NCBI GenBank assembly: GCA_009617715.1
Contig: VTFK01000358.1
Location: 1 to 64,000 of the forward strand
From: Plectrocnemia conspersa
Lineage: Eukaryota; Arthropoda; Insecta; Trichoptera; Polycentropodidae
DNA length: 64,000 bases
Direction: 5' to 3'
Under the pieces are notes generated by a model. That model had not been told where the DNA came from. It saw only the letters and a list, made by a program, of their open reading frames with translations, and searched no databases. Of the stretch, positions 27,440-39,857 are shown piece after piece; positions within the stretch are counted from its first letter, which is position 1, and each line of letters starts with the position of its first letter. Made by a program: the position numbers and the translations under genes.

Positions 27440-27767
27440 TAAATGCCGCGATATTTTCTCCAAGCGGTGGTAGAGAAGCTGGCGCAGGGATGATGTCCGT
27501 GGGAGGTCCTTAAAGGTATTGTAGGTGGCGTGGCAGCGACAGTATAGCGGAAGATGATCCCTCTTTGCTATGGTGGTGCTCGTATGGTGGAGTTCCTCTC
27601 GGTATGTGAGCGCTCATGACAGTGTATTCTCCGCGGGCGGCGGACGTCTGTTAGTCTCTTCGAGTGGCTGCTTCTGACTACCCTCTTCTCATCAAAGCCC
27701 TGGGTTGCAAAGCTTGCTAACCAATCACAATCATGCAGCGATCATCCAGCCAATAGATGTACTCGTA
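27440..27767 (+). repeat. direct repeat family B, copy 2
   Basis: Same orientation as copy 1 and about 1.5 kb downstream. It has an extra segment of about 45 bases in the middle (around 27600-27650) absent from copy 1, so copy 1 is internally deleted or copy 2 expanded. Confidence 0.85.
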
Positions 27768-28284
27768 TCTTTGAACAGTGAAATATGTAATTCGAGTAAA
27801 GCTAAAAATATTAAATTAAATGCGAGTAAAAACAACTAATATATTATGAAATAATAACTGTGTTAAAGCTGGTAAATAAAAGTAAAGGAGAGTAACGGCA
27901 AATAATATAAAATAAAATAATAATTTTGTAAAAACAGTCAAAGGCAAGTAAACACACGGTTTAAAAGTAAATATTTAAAAAGTGTGTATAATAGCACAAT
28001 ACAAGTTACTTAGTTCTATAGTAATATAATTTTTCTTACATCAGCAAAAACACCTATTAAACCATTTTAATGCCTATCATTTTACACTTATATAACAATA
28101 CTAATATTTTGGGATACGCTCAATCGATCGTTACCGGAATCGGAAGAGAATCAGAGAAATTTCATGCAACATAACATACACACACGTAAGCGAATGTGTA
28201 CTTATTTTTTTCGATTTGGAAAGAAACTTTACGAAATAATTCAAGGCAATCGACACGGAAGATCTTCTTCAGTTCATGAAGTAT

Positions 28285-28460
28285 AGGCATATATGGGTTT
28301 GGTCAGGCCAGGGTGATGACCCTGTCGGCTCATCCATTAAGCGACCAGGTGTGTGCCGGGACTTCTTTTTGGTCCTAGGTCCTGTTGATACCTGTTGGCA
28401 GCAGCGGCTATCGCCAGGACAAAGGTCTCCAATATAAAAATTTACATACACCGCGTGTGA
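28285..28460 (-). other. GC-richer open frame, possible mobile-element fragment
   Basis: The minus strand reads LCPGDSRCCQQVSTGPRTKK, then SRHTPGRLMDEPTGSSPWPD. Composition differs sharply from its flanks. It may be the tail of a retroelement or an old exon. I do not recognise it. Confidence 0.25.
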
Positions 28461-28734
28461 CAAGACCACATTTGCGTTCGCACACCTCCGAATAAAAATC
28501 AGTACCATTTTTAACAGAGAAATTAACAAAAAATCTGTATATGTATATGGTGTAAGACGATATAAATGGAATTATACAATATAATATACTTTCATAAGTA
28601 ATTTAATGTACAATAAGGCTGTTAACTATTTATCTTTCACTTTATTTTATTTAAATTTAATACTTACACATTAAGTAAATTTTAACTACAGTATATTATC
28701 TTTATAGTACATACATAATAAAGAAGAATATTAT

Positions 28735-29115
28735 AATATCTCAAGGTGTACCGCAAGAATGAAAATTGGGACCATTAGTATTTATTTGAAAATGACTTTA
28801 ATTTATATTATCTATGTAAATAATCAATGTTGATCATTATAGTAGAAACTTAGTTAAATGACAATGTACTTAAACTAAATGAATGATTATTACTTAAAAT
28901 GTATGTTATATATTCATATAATTATAATAATAAAATATTTAATGCTATGCAATATTTACAATCATGATTTGATTACTTAGGATGATAAATACAAAAAAAA
29001 CAATTCACAATTGTTTTTATATTACCTCATTTTAGCTATTTGTCAATGATATTAGTTACACTCAATGAAGCAGACAAAACAGTATTTTAAAAGTTGCAGA
29101 ATATAGCGATGAGAG
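28735..29115 (+). pseudogene. highly decayed LINE remnant
   Basis: SQGVPQE and KLGPLVFI near 28738-28790 recall GVPQGS.LGPLLF. KLQNIAMRE near 29092-29115 recalls LQ.LQN.A(I/M)R. The material between is frameshifted. Spacing is shorter than in an intact element. Confidence 0.5.
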
Positions 29116-29119
29116 AAGT

Positions 29120-30890
29120 ATAAAATAAATATAGATTTATTAACTGTAAAAGTGTGCTTAAACAATTTTAACGATTAGTTAAAAATACTGCGTTACCATT
29201 TTATTTTAATTTAAGTATTAATTAATAAATAAGGATTTATCTTTTAGATAATTCGCAAAAAAAAAAACATTTTTTTATTATATATTTTATTTTGTGTTAT
29301 ATTTTATATGTATGTGTTTATACAATCAGTAATTAATATTTTATTTTTTTCATTATAACATTATCACCTACTAATAATTTATATCATTTTTAAAGTATAC
29401 GATCCTAAACATTCATACAAGGGCAAGAAAAATTAATTACAAGATATTATAATACTCATTGCTAATTAATATATATTGAATCATTAGGATTGTTTTCAAA
29501 GTAAATTCCCTTATATGTCCTCACAATTTTAAATATTTAGCATATACTGAAATAAGCAAGTGTAAATATTAAATACTGAATAAAGTAAAATATAAGTAGC
29601 TTTTATAAAATTACTATATTAGAGTGGATATATGTATATTCGGGTGTATAAACTAAACTGAACAATTCTTTGGTAAAATAAATATTTAAGGTACACAATT
29701 TTGTAGCTAGTCAAAATAAATTAATTAGATAGAGTCACAATAAAAAAAATATTTTCTGGTTATATACGTATGACCCTAAGTACCAAACTATTTATTTCCT
29801 ATACAATAAATAGCATACAAACTACTTTGTTTACTGTTTATGGTATAAATAAATTGTAAAGAAAGATATATAGAAAAAATAAAAATTAAATTAAATTATA
29901 TTTTAACGTTGCGATTTTATACTTTTGATGTTTATTTTTCAATATAATAACGCAAACTACATATGTTTTGTTGATGTTATTATGAAAACATGATCTTGGA
30001 TTAACCGAAAAAAAATGAAATAACAAAACATGAGATCAATGGTAAATCAAATTTAATACAACCACTCGTTATACCGTCTACAAACACTCAAACTGACAGG
30101 CTAAAAAGCTAATAAAACCTAAGTGTTTATTATGAATCAAATTATAACATTGAACTGTTTGATTTTTCATTGTTAAGATGTACTTCAAGTGTCAAAACAT
30201 AGAGGTGATCTTTACGTCCTAGCGAGTCGACCGTAATCAACCCTCGCTAGGTCTGTTCATATTTTTTTGCAGTTTATTGCCAAACGAAAGGTATAAAAAA
30301 TATATATATACACTTCTTTAACACTGAAAATGCAAGTAAGAACACGTAATAAAAAAAAAATTAAAGATTAATTATGTACGAAGTACAATCTGAAAGAAAA
30401 AATATAAACGACTCTAACTGAGTTGACAACATTGCAGTTTCTGTTAAGATAAGCGTGACAAATCAGTTTATTAGTGCTTAATAGCAGCAATGTTGTGTGT
30501 TTAAAATTGCCATTCGAGTTTGCGGAAAGGAAAAAGTGCTTTTAAAGTTAATGTCTAAATTGTTACTATTTGTAGAAATGATCACACTAAGATGGAGTCG
30601 CTTGCATTAGGAAGAAGTAATGTTCATTATGAATAAATAAGAAGAAAGCAAAGAAAGAATACGTCGTCAATGATGAACTCATTAAAAAATGAGATAAAAT
30701 CTTTATTTATTGGCGTTTAATGCCTAAAATAATCCAAAAAGTTTCTGTTTACAACTTTTTATTTTATTTATGATAATAGTAAAGTTATTCATAATTCAGG
30801 GACGGCATTTTGGGGTCTGGTGAATTTGGACAGAAGATTTGTGTCATACTATGAATCTTAATGAATTCGAAATATTAAAAAAATGTCGTT
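29120..30890. other. AT-rich sequence, no supported feature
   Basis: Very AT-rich between the LINE relic and family A copy A3. No reading frame over 60 codons with homology. Confidence 0.5.
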
Positions 30891-30900
30891 ATCCTTTAAA

Positions 30901-31025
30901 GAAAATCTAAAAAAGTCTCGAATCTACGCCGAAAATATTTTTTAAGACATATCATTTCAGTGAAATCATATCGGAATACATTTTAACCGGTATATTTATA
31001 TTTTTACCAGTTAAAATAAAATTTA
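30901..31025 (+). repeat. family A repeat fragment, copy A3
   Basis: Matches the left end of A1/A2: AAGTCTCGAATCTACGCCG, AAATATTTTTTAAGACAT, ATCATTTCAGTGAAATC, ATACATTTT.ACC. It stops before the foldback part. Confidence 0.75.
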
Positions 31026-32393
31026 TCTTAAATATTTGTAGTTTCGATAATTCTGTTGTTATTATATTGTCTTATTCCAATCGACAGTATACATATGTAC
31101 AATACATGTGTCGGTGACATTAAGACGATTACGCCATCGACCAGATTTCCTTTGTACATCGACAAGAGTCGTAAACGTGTGAACCGTTTCTGGTTCTCCA
31201 GGATAAAACGAGCGAGGCGAAGTCGTCGTAAATGTGTTTTAAATAAAAAATAAAATAAACCTTCGAAAAAAACGAGAAGAAAAGATCACGTGAATCGCTT
31301 TTCAGCATCCGCGACCGGTGATAATTTCGCGACCTGCGTGCTCTCCCAACATTGTCTGGCCATTGTCGTCATATTTTCTTCGAATACTTTGCTTAAAAGT
31401 TAAAAGTTCGTCAACGTGACTTTGGTTTGTCCTTTTATTAAAAAAATAGTTATATTCATGTGATGAATATAGTGTCGTTTCGGTCAACTTCACGCTCTAC
31501 AGTGAAGGAACGTATCTCACAATATTATCGATAATTGGAAAGTTAAGCAGATTTTTCGATAGCAGGTTTATCGCATTATCTTCGCAATGGTTTTGTGTTA
31601 TGACTTGGGTTGTGTAGCACATATTATATACATGTAAGAAAATAAAATCTTTCTTAAACTTCCTTATTGCAATTTGAAACCATAATATCCTCATATTTCA
31701 GTGTCATCGATTGATTGCCGAAAAAAGGCGAACAAACATATAATTTTTGGCAATTAAGGAGATCGAGCTCTTGCCCTGAATAACGAACGACTTACAAGAT
31801 ATATTAAAGGAAAAAATGTGTATTTTATATTGAGATATATGCGATCTTTCTTTTTAACGTACACTTGGGCAACTCATTCGGTATTGTACGTAAACGGTTT
31901 TCAAAAGAATCATTATATTTTATATTTAATGTTCTGCCTTTTTACATTTTAATTAATTATGTGTAACTTTTATAAATGTATTGCTACATTTTAATAGTCT
32001 AAATAGATGTGTTTTTATTTTGAAATTTACCTAAAAAACGTGGTTTAAAATATCTTAAGTCAAGATATCATTTTTGTTAAAAATCTGATCCTCCCTAATT
32101 ATTCAAAATATTCTTTTATCCTTAATATTAAAAATAATCATGTTTTTGGGAACAAATTTTTATTTGAAATATATTTTCCATATCTTGAAAGATATTTTAA
32201 AATAGTAAAGAAGTTATAATATTGTGGGGCCGATTTATTTAGTTGGCCACAAGCTAGGCAACACTGACATGGCGGTGGCAAGAGCAACATTTTAAGCGAC
32301 CACAACAGCCCCTCATATGCCAGATTTATATCATTCAGTACAATAATATAACTTAATATAACTTACATATATAAATTTCAATAATTTACTACT

Positions 32394-32446
32394 TCAGTGG
32401 TCCAATATGTGCCTAATTGACACCCGTCACCATCCACCAGCAAAAA
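32394..32446 (+). repeat. repeat C copy, diverged
   Basis: CAGTGGTCCAATATGTGCCT, then AATTGACACCCGTCACCAT, the same 50-bp core with more changes. Confidence 0.55.
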
Positions 32447-32519
32447 TATTTAAAATGTTTTAAAAAACTCAGTCATTAGAAAGCTCGAGTCGACTCCTGA
32501 CGATTCAACGTGTCTGTAC

Positions 32520-32770
32520 AAAAACTGACCATTGAAGTGGAAAGACTGCTGGGTTGCTTTTCTCCGATCGGAAAATATTGGCTCAACTCAGGATCTGGAC
32601 TGTAGTACCAAGTATTTTTTTATGAAGAGAGAGAATCTTCGAAAGACTTCACCAGCTTCCAGGTTGCTGGTGAGTGTGCCGGATTCCGCTGCTAGCAGCG
32701 ACCTACCGGCTAAAACCTCTTCCCAGCCCTCTCCTGGACGGCCGGTACTATCTTTCTGATATTGCACGTC
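32520..32770. other. GC-richer stretch with open frames on both strands
   Basis: A 75-codon plus frame (starting MKWKDCWVAFL) and an overlapping 69-codon minus frame. The 12-mer GTAGTACCAAGT occurs at about 32604 and 32788. No homology recognised. It lies just after a copy of repeat C and may belong to the same unknown element. Confidence 0.2.
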
Positions 32771-33246
32771 AGCTCGTCCAATTTTTAGTAGTACCAAGTC
32801 TAAAATTATAAGTCACATGATAAGTAATTACCCTGTAATTGCGTTCCGGCTTATATTGAATACATATTATTGTATTAAAGTGCAACTGTATCACAAATAT
32901 TGCCGAAACCCTGTAGCGGTCATTGTTTAGGTTTCCCTGCCTGCATAGAAGGAACGATATACGCTGGAATTTGCAAAAGAATCGAAATATTTGGCGCAAT
33001 GTCATATTTTTGTCTATTTCTGAGAAGCGGTTAGATATATAAAAACGCATTTATTTGTTATTTTGCATTATAAAACGTGACAATTCAGCAATAAATATCC
33101 ATTTTAATAGCAATAATTGCGCTGTAGAATAAATTTATGCGTCATATCGCTAATTAATTATTTTCGAATTTTTTTCTGGTAGTTAGCTTAATTGCATTTG
33201 CTTTATTTTATAGTTCTCACGGCGGCTAATACATTGTCGCATCTTG

Positions 33247-33404
33247 TAAAATTTAATTGCGGCAATTTATGATGATATTAAATTGACGCAATTAAATTTT
33301 ATGGTTATAAGTATGAACAAGACTTTGAATTTAAAATATAAAATAAGTCCTTGATTTCTACGTCATAGATTTTCAAATATAAAATAATTTTTATATTTGA
33401 AAAT
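33247..33404. repeat. two near-perfect hairpins
   Basis: Hairpin 1: arms 33247-33268 and 33280-33301, 21 of 22 paired, loop 11. Hairpin 2: arms 33369-33384 and 33389-33404, 16 of 16 paired, loop 4. In sequence without a gene. Confidence 0.85.
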
Positions 33405-34164
33405 TTCTTTCAGTGCTCGTTAACATTTTTCGGGGGTGTACGATAAGGCGATCATCGTATGTTGATATTAAGAAAGCAATGTCAGCGTTCGATGACCGAC
33501 AAACAACTTATTATTTTGGCCAATAACTTTGTTTTGACGTGGTGTATAATGTTCAGAAAACCATGGCATCATTAAGTGGCCGACCGTCAACGAGGAAAAA
33601 ATGTATGGCTAACACAAATATTAAAAATTATACCGAAACAAAATAAATAACGACCGAAATGTTGGGTATGGTATGGTACTTGGTCAATAATGGCGCGTGA
33701 GTTATTCCACTCTCGGGGCGGTTCACTGTAATCAACCGTGTCTTTATGGATAACTTTGATCCCGAAGGGTATTTGCAAGTTATTTTTAAGCCTGAAGTTT
33801 CAAAAAGCTCATTTGAGCATTTTTCGTTTGATTATTTAATTAAAATCTACTTTTAATCTAGAACAAGGATCAGCAACTCGCGACATAACACATTAGTATT
33901 TTAATTATTAAATCAAAGTAAACAATTTAATGTGATACTTTGCTCAACTCATGTTAATAAAACATACAAAATCATTTCAGTTTATTGGGAAAAAATTGTG
34001 ATTTACAAATAAGCACCAGTAGAATCGACACATTTTGTTGATTAGCATTAGATTAATTATATTTTTGTATTATGTGATTCTCAGTTATGTTCTTAAATCA
34101 TGGCGTTGCCAAAAAACTGACGAAAATTGTATAAATAATTAATTTGTTGCTGGGCAATGAAACG

Positions 34165-34325
34165 TTGGTCAAAAAACGATTTTATTGCTTTTGACGTAAG
34201 TTTTTGACATCCGAGAAGGGATCATTTTTTTGCGTTCTTTTATTGGTCAAAATTTGGTTAAGATATGCTTCATTAAATTCTCACATATTGTAAGTCGTAA
34301 TATTGTTAAATTAGAAAATTCACTA
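34165..34325 (+). repeat. family A repeat fragment, copy A5 (right foldback arm)
   Basis: Matches 58760-58900: GATTTTATTGCTTTTGACGT, the GAAG..AT.ATT segment, TATTGG.CAAAATT, AGATATGCTTCATT and TTGTAAGTCGTAATATTGTT. Confidence 0.75.
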
Positions 34326-35399
34326 GAAAGTACAAATACGTTGCAAACTAATCCTCATCAAGACTACGGGAAGGCATAAATACCTCCCATAGTATATTTT
34401 AAAAAAAATATTGTTCATTCTAATCGTTTTATAAAACATTTGTTTTGGCAAAATAAAAATGATATTAATTTATAAAGCTTTTGGGATTTAGAACTTTTGC
34501 TACTTTATATATGTTTAATTATAATATGCAAAAAAATTGAGCTTTAAATTAATAAAATATTAATGTGTCAATATTTTTAGCCACGATGAATAAACGTCAC
34601 TAAATCACATAAAAATATCGGGGAAAATTCGTTTCAATAGTGACAGTGGCAATAATTAAATTATGATGCATACGTTAATTGTCTTTTGGTCATCGGTTGC
34701 TAGTTAGTTTGGATAAAAAATATACAAGATTAATTTTTACCCTATCTAACTATTTTATAAATTTATAAATGCCAACAAATATTCTTAACAACTTAGTTAG
34801 AAAATGTTATATAATTTCTCACTGGACGGCTAATTTAAACCAAATAGTTTTAAAAAAAATAGCGTTGTAATCTAAATTCTAAATATACGTCAATGATACG
34901 CAAAAATATCCCTAAAACATTTTAAACTGTGCTAATGCATAAATTACAAAATAATGACTTCAGTTTATTAAATTTTGTAACGGTTTTGGAATTTGGAAAG
35001 GGCATAGTCAAATAGTTGCTAAAATAATTTAGAGATGTGCTAATGTTAATTTTTTAGAAGCAAATCGAAACTACTTTATTGCCAAAATAATCGTTTGCTC
35101 TACAGAGGTTACCGTATAGGTAACAAAATTTCTAGGATGGACATTCCATTTTCAGATTCCGATTACAAATTATATTTCCGGAATTCGATTTGGGGAGTCA
35201 GCGAACAAGTTAGAACGAAAGACAAAACAGGAAGAGCTCTTCTGGTCTGATTTTTTACGCTCCAAACAATCCTTCATCAAATAGCAGTTTATGCATAAAA
35301 TAGTCAGCATTTTCGCTCTGATTTTTATTGTTTTTATTAATATAAATTTTATTCTTAAAAATCGGTATGCCGGTAAGTATTTATCCGTGTAAAGAGGTC

Positions 35400-35620
35400 T
35401 CAAAGCGTTAGCAGTAACGAGCAGCAGCTCACGTTCAAGGCGTTGTCGTTCAAATGAGCAGATCAGCAGGTGGGCTTGTCGGCCGGTGGAATATTACTCC
35501 GCTCACCGGCCGATCGTAATCTGGCATCAAGTTGTGACTTAACTGATTCATGGCTGATGCTTCCGGTCTGCCTTGCAGTTCGGTAATGAATATTCGTGTC
35601 AGCCTTGTAGTTGATGAATG
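35400..35620. other. GC-richer patch with perfect 10-bp hairpin
   Basis: Contains TCGGCCGGTG (35479-35488) and its exact inverse CACCGGCCGA (35504-35513) around a 15-base loop. No reading frame was recognised. Could be regulatory or part of an unknown element. Confidence 0.4.
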
Positions 35621-36518
35621 AATTTTTGACTGTTTCGGACGGGCTAAATTATCTTAACTTCATTATCTCAATAAGCTATATAAAAAAGGAATAAATAAAT
35701 GATCTCGAATAAAAAAGTGCCATTCATTAATTAAAGTACAGCTGCATAAATATTAGTAACTGAATTAGGAAATATAAAACCAAACAAAACGAGCTCTACA
35801 GAAGGACGCGAAAAAATGAACGTATTCCCGAAAGAAAAAAACTCAACACAATCATATATTGATGAAAAATAAAGATAGGAAAGGAGAGAAACCAATCAAT
35901 TTAATTATTGGCATTAATTTTAATGCTAATTAATAGTAGTTATAAATAGTCATAATAATAACAATGAATACTGGATGTTTTTAGTAGAAAATCAGATAAC
36001 TCGCAGTTAAAACAGAAACAACTTCAACAGGAGACTTATTTTACGTATGCCTGAAACTTCGACAACGTCATAAAGCTCCTCAACATCCACATAGAACTAG
36101 TAGTAGACGTTATAAACTTCCTACAGTCAAGTGCAAGCAACAGCTGATAGTTTCTTTATCACAGCGTAGTCCTTAAACTTCGTCTCGGAATACGAGTAAC
36201 GACTATGAACAACTGTTAAGCCCATAAACGTTGTGGTGACCATTATAAGTCAACAACGACATCCACAATATTAAATGAAGTTATGCAACAAGAAATTAAT
36301 CTATCAAAAAATATTAAGATTAATGCTGTGCTATTTATTTATTATTTTTATTATGGCTAAAATTAAGCGGCACTCTGGTAACCCGGAAAGCAGAATTCTT
36401 TGGCGGATCGCGACAGGAGTGTAACGTCCGGCGGTGCTTCGTCCGTCGATCATTTACACTCACATCATTAAACATGTAAATAAATTGTAAAATATATATC
36501 ATTCAATAAAATAATACT

Positions 36519-37016
36519 GTAGCGGCTCAATCGGCGCCAGTCGACCACACTCTGGAGCTCGCCGATAACAGTGTGGGAGAGTGAGGGACCTCTTAAAGAC
36601 TTAAAAACCCCCAGATCCTTAAGAGGAAGCCAACTCGTGAACACCCAACCGAGGTAGCATCCTGGACTACCAATGATGAGAGAAGCACCGCAATTTCTAG
36701 CTAGCAGACTAAAAAGGGCCCGGCCATTAAGGTCCGGGAGTCGAAACTGATACGGAGGAAGCACGTAAGTGACTTCCAAGGATGAAACTTGGAAATGCAG
36801 GGGCAAGCAAAGCTAATAAGCAATAGTACCCAGGTGTGTCAGGAGAGCGTTTCCCAATAACACTCGAGAGAAACACTACTGACACTAAAAAACGTAGTAC
36901 TACGGGGGGTGGTCCCCGCTCATCCAGCCCTTAAAAGCTGGATGAACACGTAGAAACACTCTGTAGCGGCTCAATATGTGTGTAATTGCCACCCGTCATC
37001 ATCCGTCGGGCAAAAT
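36519..37016 (+). repeat. LTR-end-like repeat C, two starts
   Basis: TGTAGCGGCTCAAT occurs at 36519 and again at 36962, in the same orientation, 443 bases apart. The second continues into TAATTGCCACCCGTCATCAT. The segment between is GC-richer than its surroundings and contains a small hairpin (CTCATCCAGC / GCTGGATGA). Two same-orientation copies of a TG-starting end would suit LTR remnants, but no reverse transcriptase is present. The 112-codon minus frame 36468-36806 across it is not recognised. Confidence 0.5.
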
Positions 37017-37949
37017 GATATTTTAATCTACGTACGTACATCAAATAAACGTCGTTGGAGTTCAACGCCAGAGAAATAAGCACTTAAATTTCTTTCCAGG
37101 ACTCTCGTATCTTATTTGTTAAATATCCTTGTCAAGAAGATTGCAAGCAAAAAAGTTAAATAAAGAATCCTATCGTTTACCCCAAGGTTAAAACCGTTCT
37201 TGCTGTCAGAATTCTAATGATACAATAATGTACACGCAATCATTCATAACCTAGTTCATATACAAGTACAAGCTAAAAAAATAACTCCAATTCTAGATTG
37301 CCCTTTCTTCGGCTAAACTTTTCATTTTATCCAATTATTCGACGATATATAAGACCACCTCAAGAAAATCATTTTTGACTCGGGATTTACATTTTTAGTT
37401 TCGAAATGAAAATACATTAAAGTTCAAACCTTGAGTTTGCCACCAGTAGAGATCGCGACAAATCAACACTAACGAACGATTTGATGCTGACACCATCAAA
37501 GTCTTAAGAAAAGCAGCAATTTCCCGGCAGTCGTCGAATTTTGGATCCAGTCACCTTCAAATCGGCAAAAATGAATTCAGGTCGATCAATGACTCATTTG
37601 TTTTATTAATTTAAACTAGACACATTCATTATTTATATTTTAAGAGGCCTAAAAAATGTTACTGCACCTGCAGCAAATAAAAAATGAAATATATACATCA
37701 TAATGTGTTTTTACGAATTTTCCGTCGGAATGATTATTTTTGAACTTATATAATGTATAATATAATTTTGTTTTATTTTTAATTATTTATATATCATTAT
37801 TATTCTTTATTTTTATAATTTAACTTAACTTATTTACTATTATTATTACTAATTAAAATTTATCAAAATTATTTTCATTTTTACTCTCAATTATCCTAAA
37901 TTTATGAAAATAAATTTTGCGCACTGGCAATAATTATCTTACTAGCAAC

Positions 37950-38588
37950 ATAACAAACGTCAACAGTCCGTCTCAGCTGTCATTCCACAATACAGGTACA
38001 ATTTCATGTTTTCAAAATAAAGTATTACAAATCAATATTAATTGCATTTAATTATTCTTAAGATCATTTCAATAAATATAGTAAAGTATATTTTTATAAT
38101 TTAACTCTTAAAACCACTGGAAATGCCTTATATTGTGCAATACAAACTGATTTATTGCTTTTCAGATTTCTACCATGGCTTCAGCTTCTTCAAGTAGTGC
38201 TCGTAGCCTCTTTTCCGATTCCAAAATGAGGTTAGCCGATCGAGTACAAGTCAACGTTAACAATATAGCATCCCTCACACGTCAAATACAAAGAGGCTCA
38301 AAGTCCAATGAAGTAACAATATTTAAATATAATAAATATCTAAATAAATGGTCAATGATAATGTTAAATCTTATTTAATACTTTCAGTTATTGAACAGAG
38401 CTACTCGAGAATTTGTTCAAGTGGAAAATTGTATGGAAAATACAGAGGTAAATTTAAAGAAGTTGGAATTGATTGCTCTTCACTTACAAATGCAGCAAGA
38501 GAGCATGATAAAATCTGTTCAGCTCGTTGAAGAAGTCAACCACCAGGCTACTGCAATTGAAAATAAAGTTATCTCAAAATATTATTGA
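37950..38588 (+). CDS. BORCS7: BORCS7-like subunit of the BORC complex (2 coding exons)
   Basis: Coding exons are 38175-38312 and 38388-38588, joined in phase 0 by a 75-nt GT-AG intron, giving 112 residues (the human protein has about 106). The product is a small, mostly helical protein. A TRQIQRGSKSNE-type segment comes before the splice and LLNRATREF after it, followed by LIALHLQMQQESM, which parallel the conserved core of BORCS7. In animals BORC sits on the lysosome surface, recruits the small GTPase Arl8 and drives lysosome movement along microtubules; this role is inferred from homology. The start is chosen at ACCATGG just after a strong acceptor (TTTTCAG, ending 38165), so an untranslated first exon probably ends at the donor 37995/37996. 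The exact transcription start is not visible. A polyA signal AATAAA lies at 38722-38727. No membrane segment or signal peptide is seen, as expected for a cytosolic subunit. Confidence 0.82.
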
Positions 38589-38721
38589 ATATTGTGTAAT
38601 AAGTATATCTTATATACAAACAAACATTTATGGTGATCTCATATCATATAATTAATTAATTAATAGAGTTATGTTGACGATGGTAATCGACACATTATAA
38701 TAGTTTTAGTGTACCTGTATA

Positions 38722-38727
38722 AATAAA
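38722..38727 (+). terminator. polyA signal of BORCS7-like gene
   Basis: Canonical AATAAA about 135 bases after the stop codon at 38586-38588, in AT-rich sequence. Confidence 0.5.
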
Positions 38728-39091
38728 TTAAGAATATGTATATTCGCTAATAACTCGCTGTTGTTTATAACTCTTTATTTTTATTTCAAAATTTGAAAAG
38801 TTACTTTAAATTAGTTACTATTAATGTGTTTCAAAAAATTTTGTAGCTCATATAAGTTGTAAAATGAGCGAAACTGACATTATTAAATATAATGTAAAAG
38901 TACAATTCAAAATTATATTAGACCCCTAATATATCACATTATGGTTACTAATGTTCCACAGAAGCGCTTATAACTTACATTTTTAAATACTTGTTAATTA
39001 GCACGGCGCAACGCTCAAAAATAACAAGTTGTTAGGCCCCGCTGCTTTTCTGGAGCTATTCAAACCTAATTTAAACAAATTAACTATTATA

Positions 39092-39145
39092 CTTTGCGGA
39101 ACGGATGGTGACGGAAGGCAATTAGACCCAGATTGGGCCGCTGCA
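39092..39145 (-). repeat. repeat C copy, minus strand
   Basis: Inverse gives TGCAGCGGCCCAATCTGGGT, then CTAATTGCCTTCCGTCACCA, about 80% like the copies at 36962 and 41738. Confidence 0.6.
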
Positions 39146-39857
39146 ATATTATTTATTGAGAGTATATAGTTTACATGTTTTTTAAATATGTATATGAATG
39201 AACGCTGAACAAGGCAACATCAGCCGTTCTCTTCTCGTCGAGGCCCAGCAAAAGAATGTGCTGCCATTCGCTGCCGTTACGTCAGTGCTACCAGAATACC
39301 GGCAATAATGAATGAATGAATAAATATATAAATGGCCCCCTACAATACCATTATATTCGTTTGGGTTAGGTTTGTGTTTTACAGCAAGCGGGTGTTTCTC
39401 AACTGTCAAACTTGTTAACTGTAAAATATTTTAATATTTATTTCCATTCTATATAATAAATTCATAAATCGTCGCGACGTGTTAATTAACAAGGACCTAT
39501 TTTTACGAGCAGTATGTAAATGTTTTACTATAATGTAAACGAAATGCCTTTCCTAAAAATATATTCTTTTTTGCTGTGACATCCTTATTTATAAAAATAT
39601 TTTATATTCTCATTTTCCGTTCTTTAAATATTAAAAATGTTTTAATATAAATTAAAAAATAAATTCTCTAAGCATGTTTAACTTATTTAGTAACTTATTA
39701 TTATAAAAAAAGTTATTCGATATTAACCCATTCTTATGTGAAATCGTAATATTTATTGAGGCAACACTTAAAACGTCAAAATATATAAGGCATAACCTAA
39801 AATTTATTTTCCTTCTAAATTATTTTACTTGTATGTTTGTTTAATAATTGAATAAAC

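Noticed and set aside
36468..36806. 112-codon minus-strand frame
   Set aside because: Falls wholly in the GC-richer part of repeat C, has no homology and no start context; not called as a gene.
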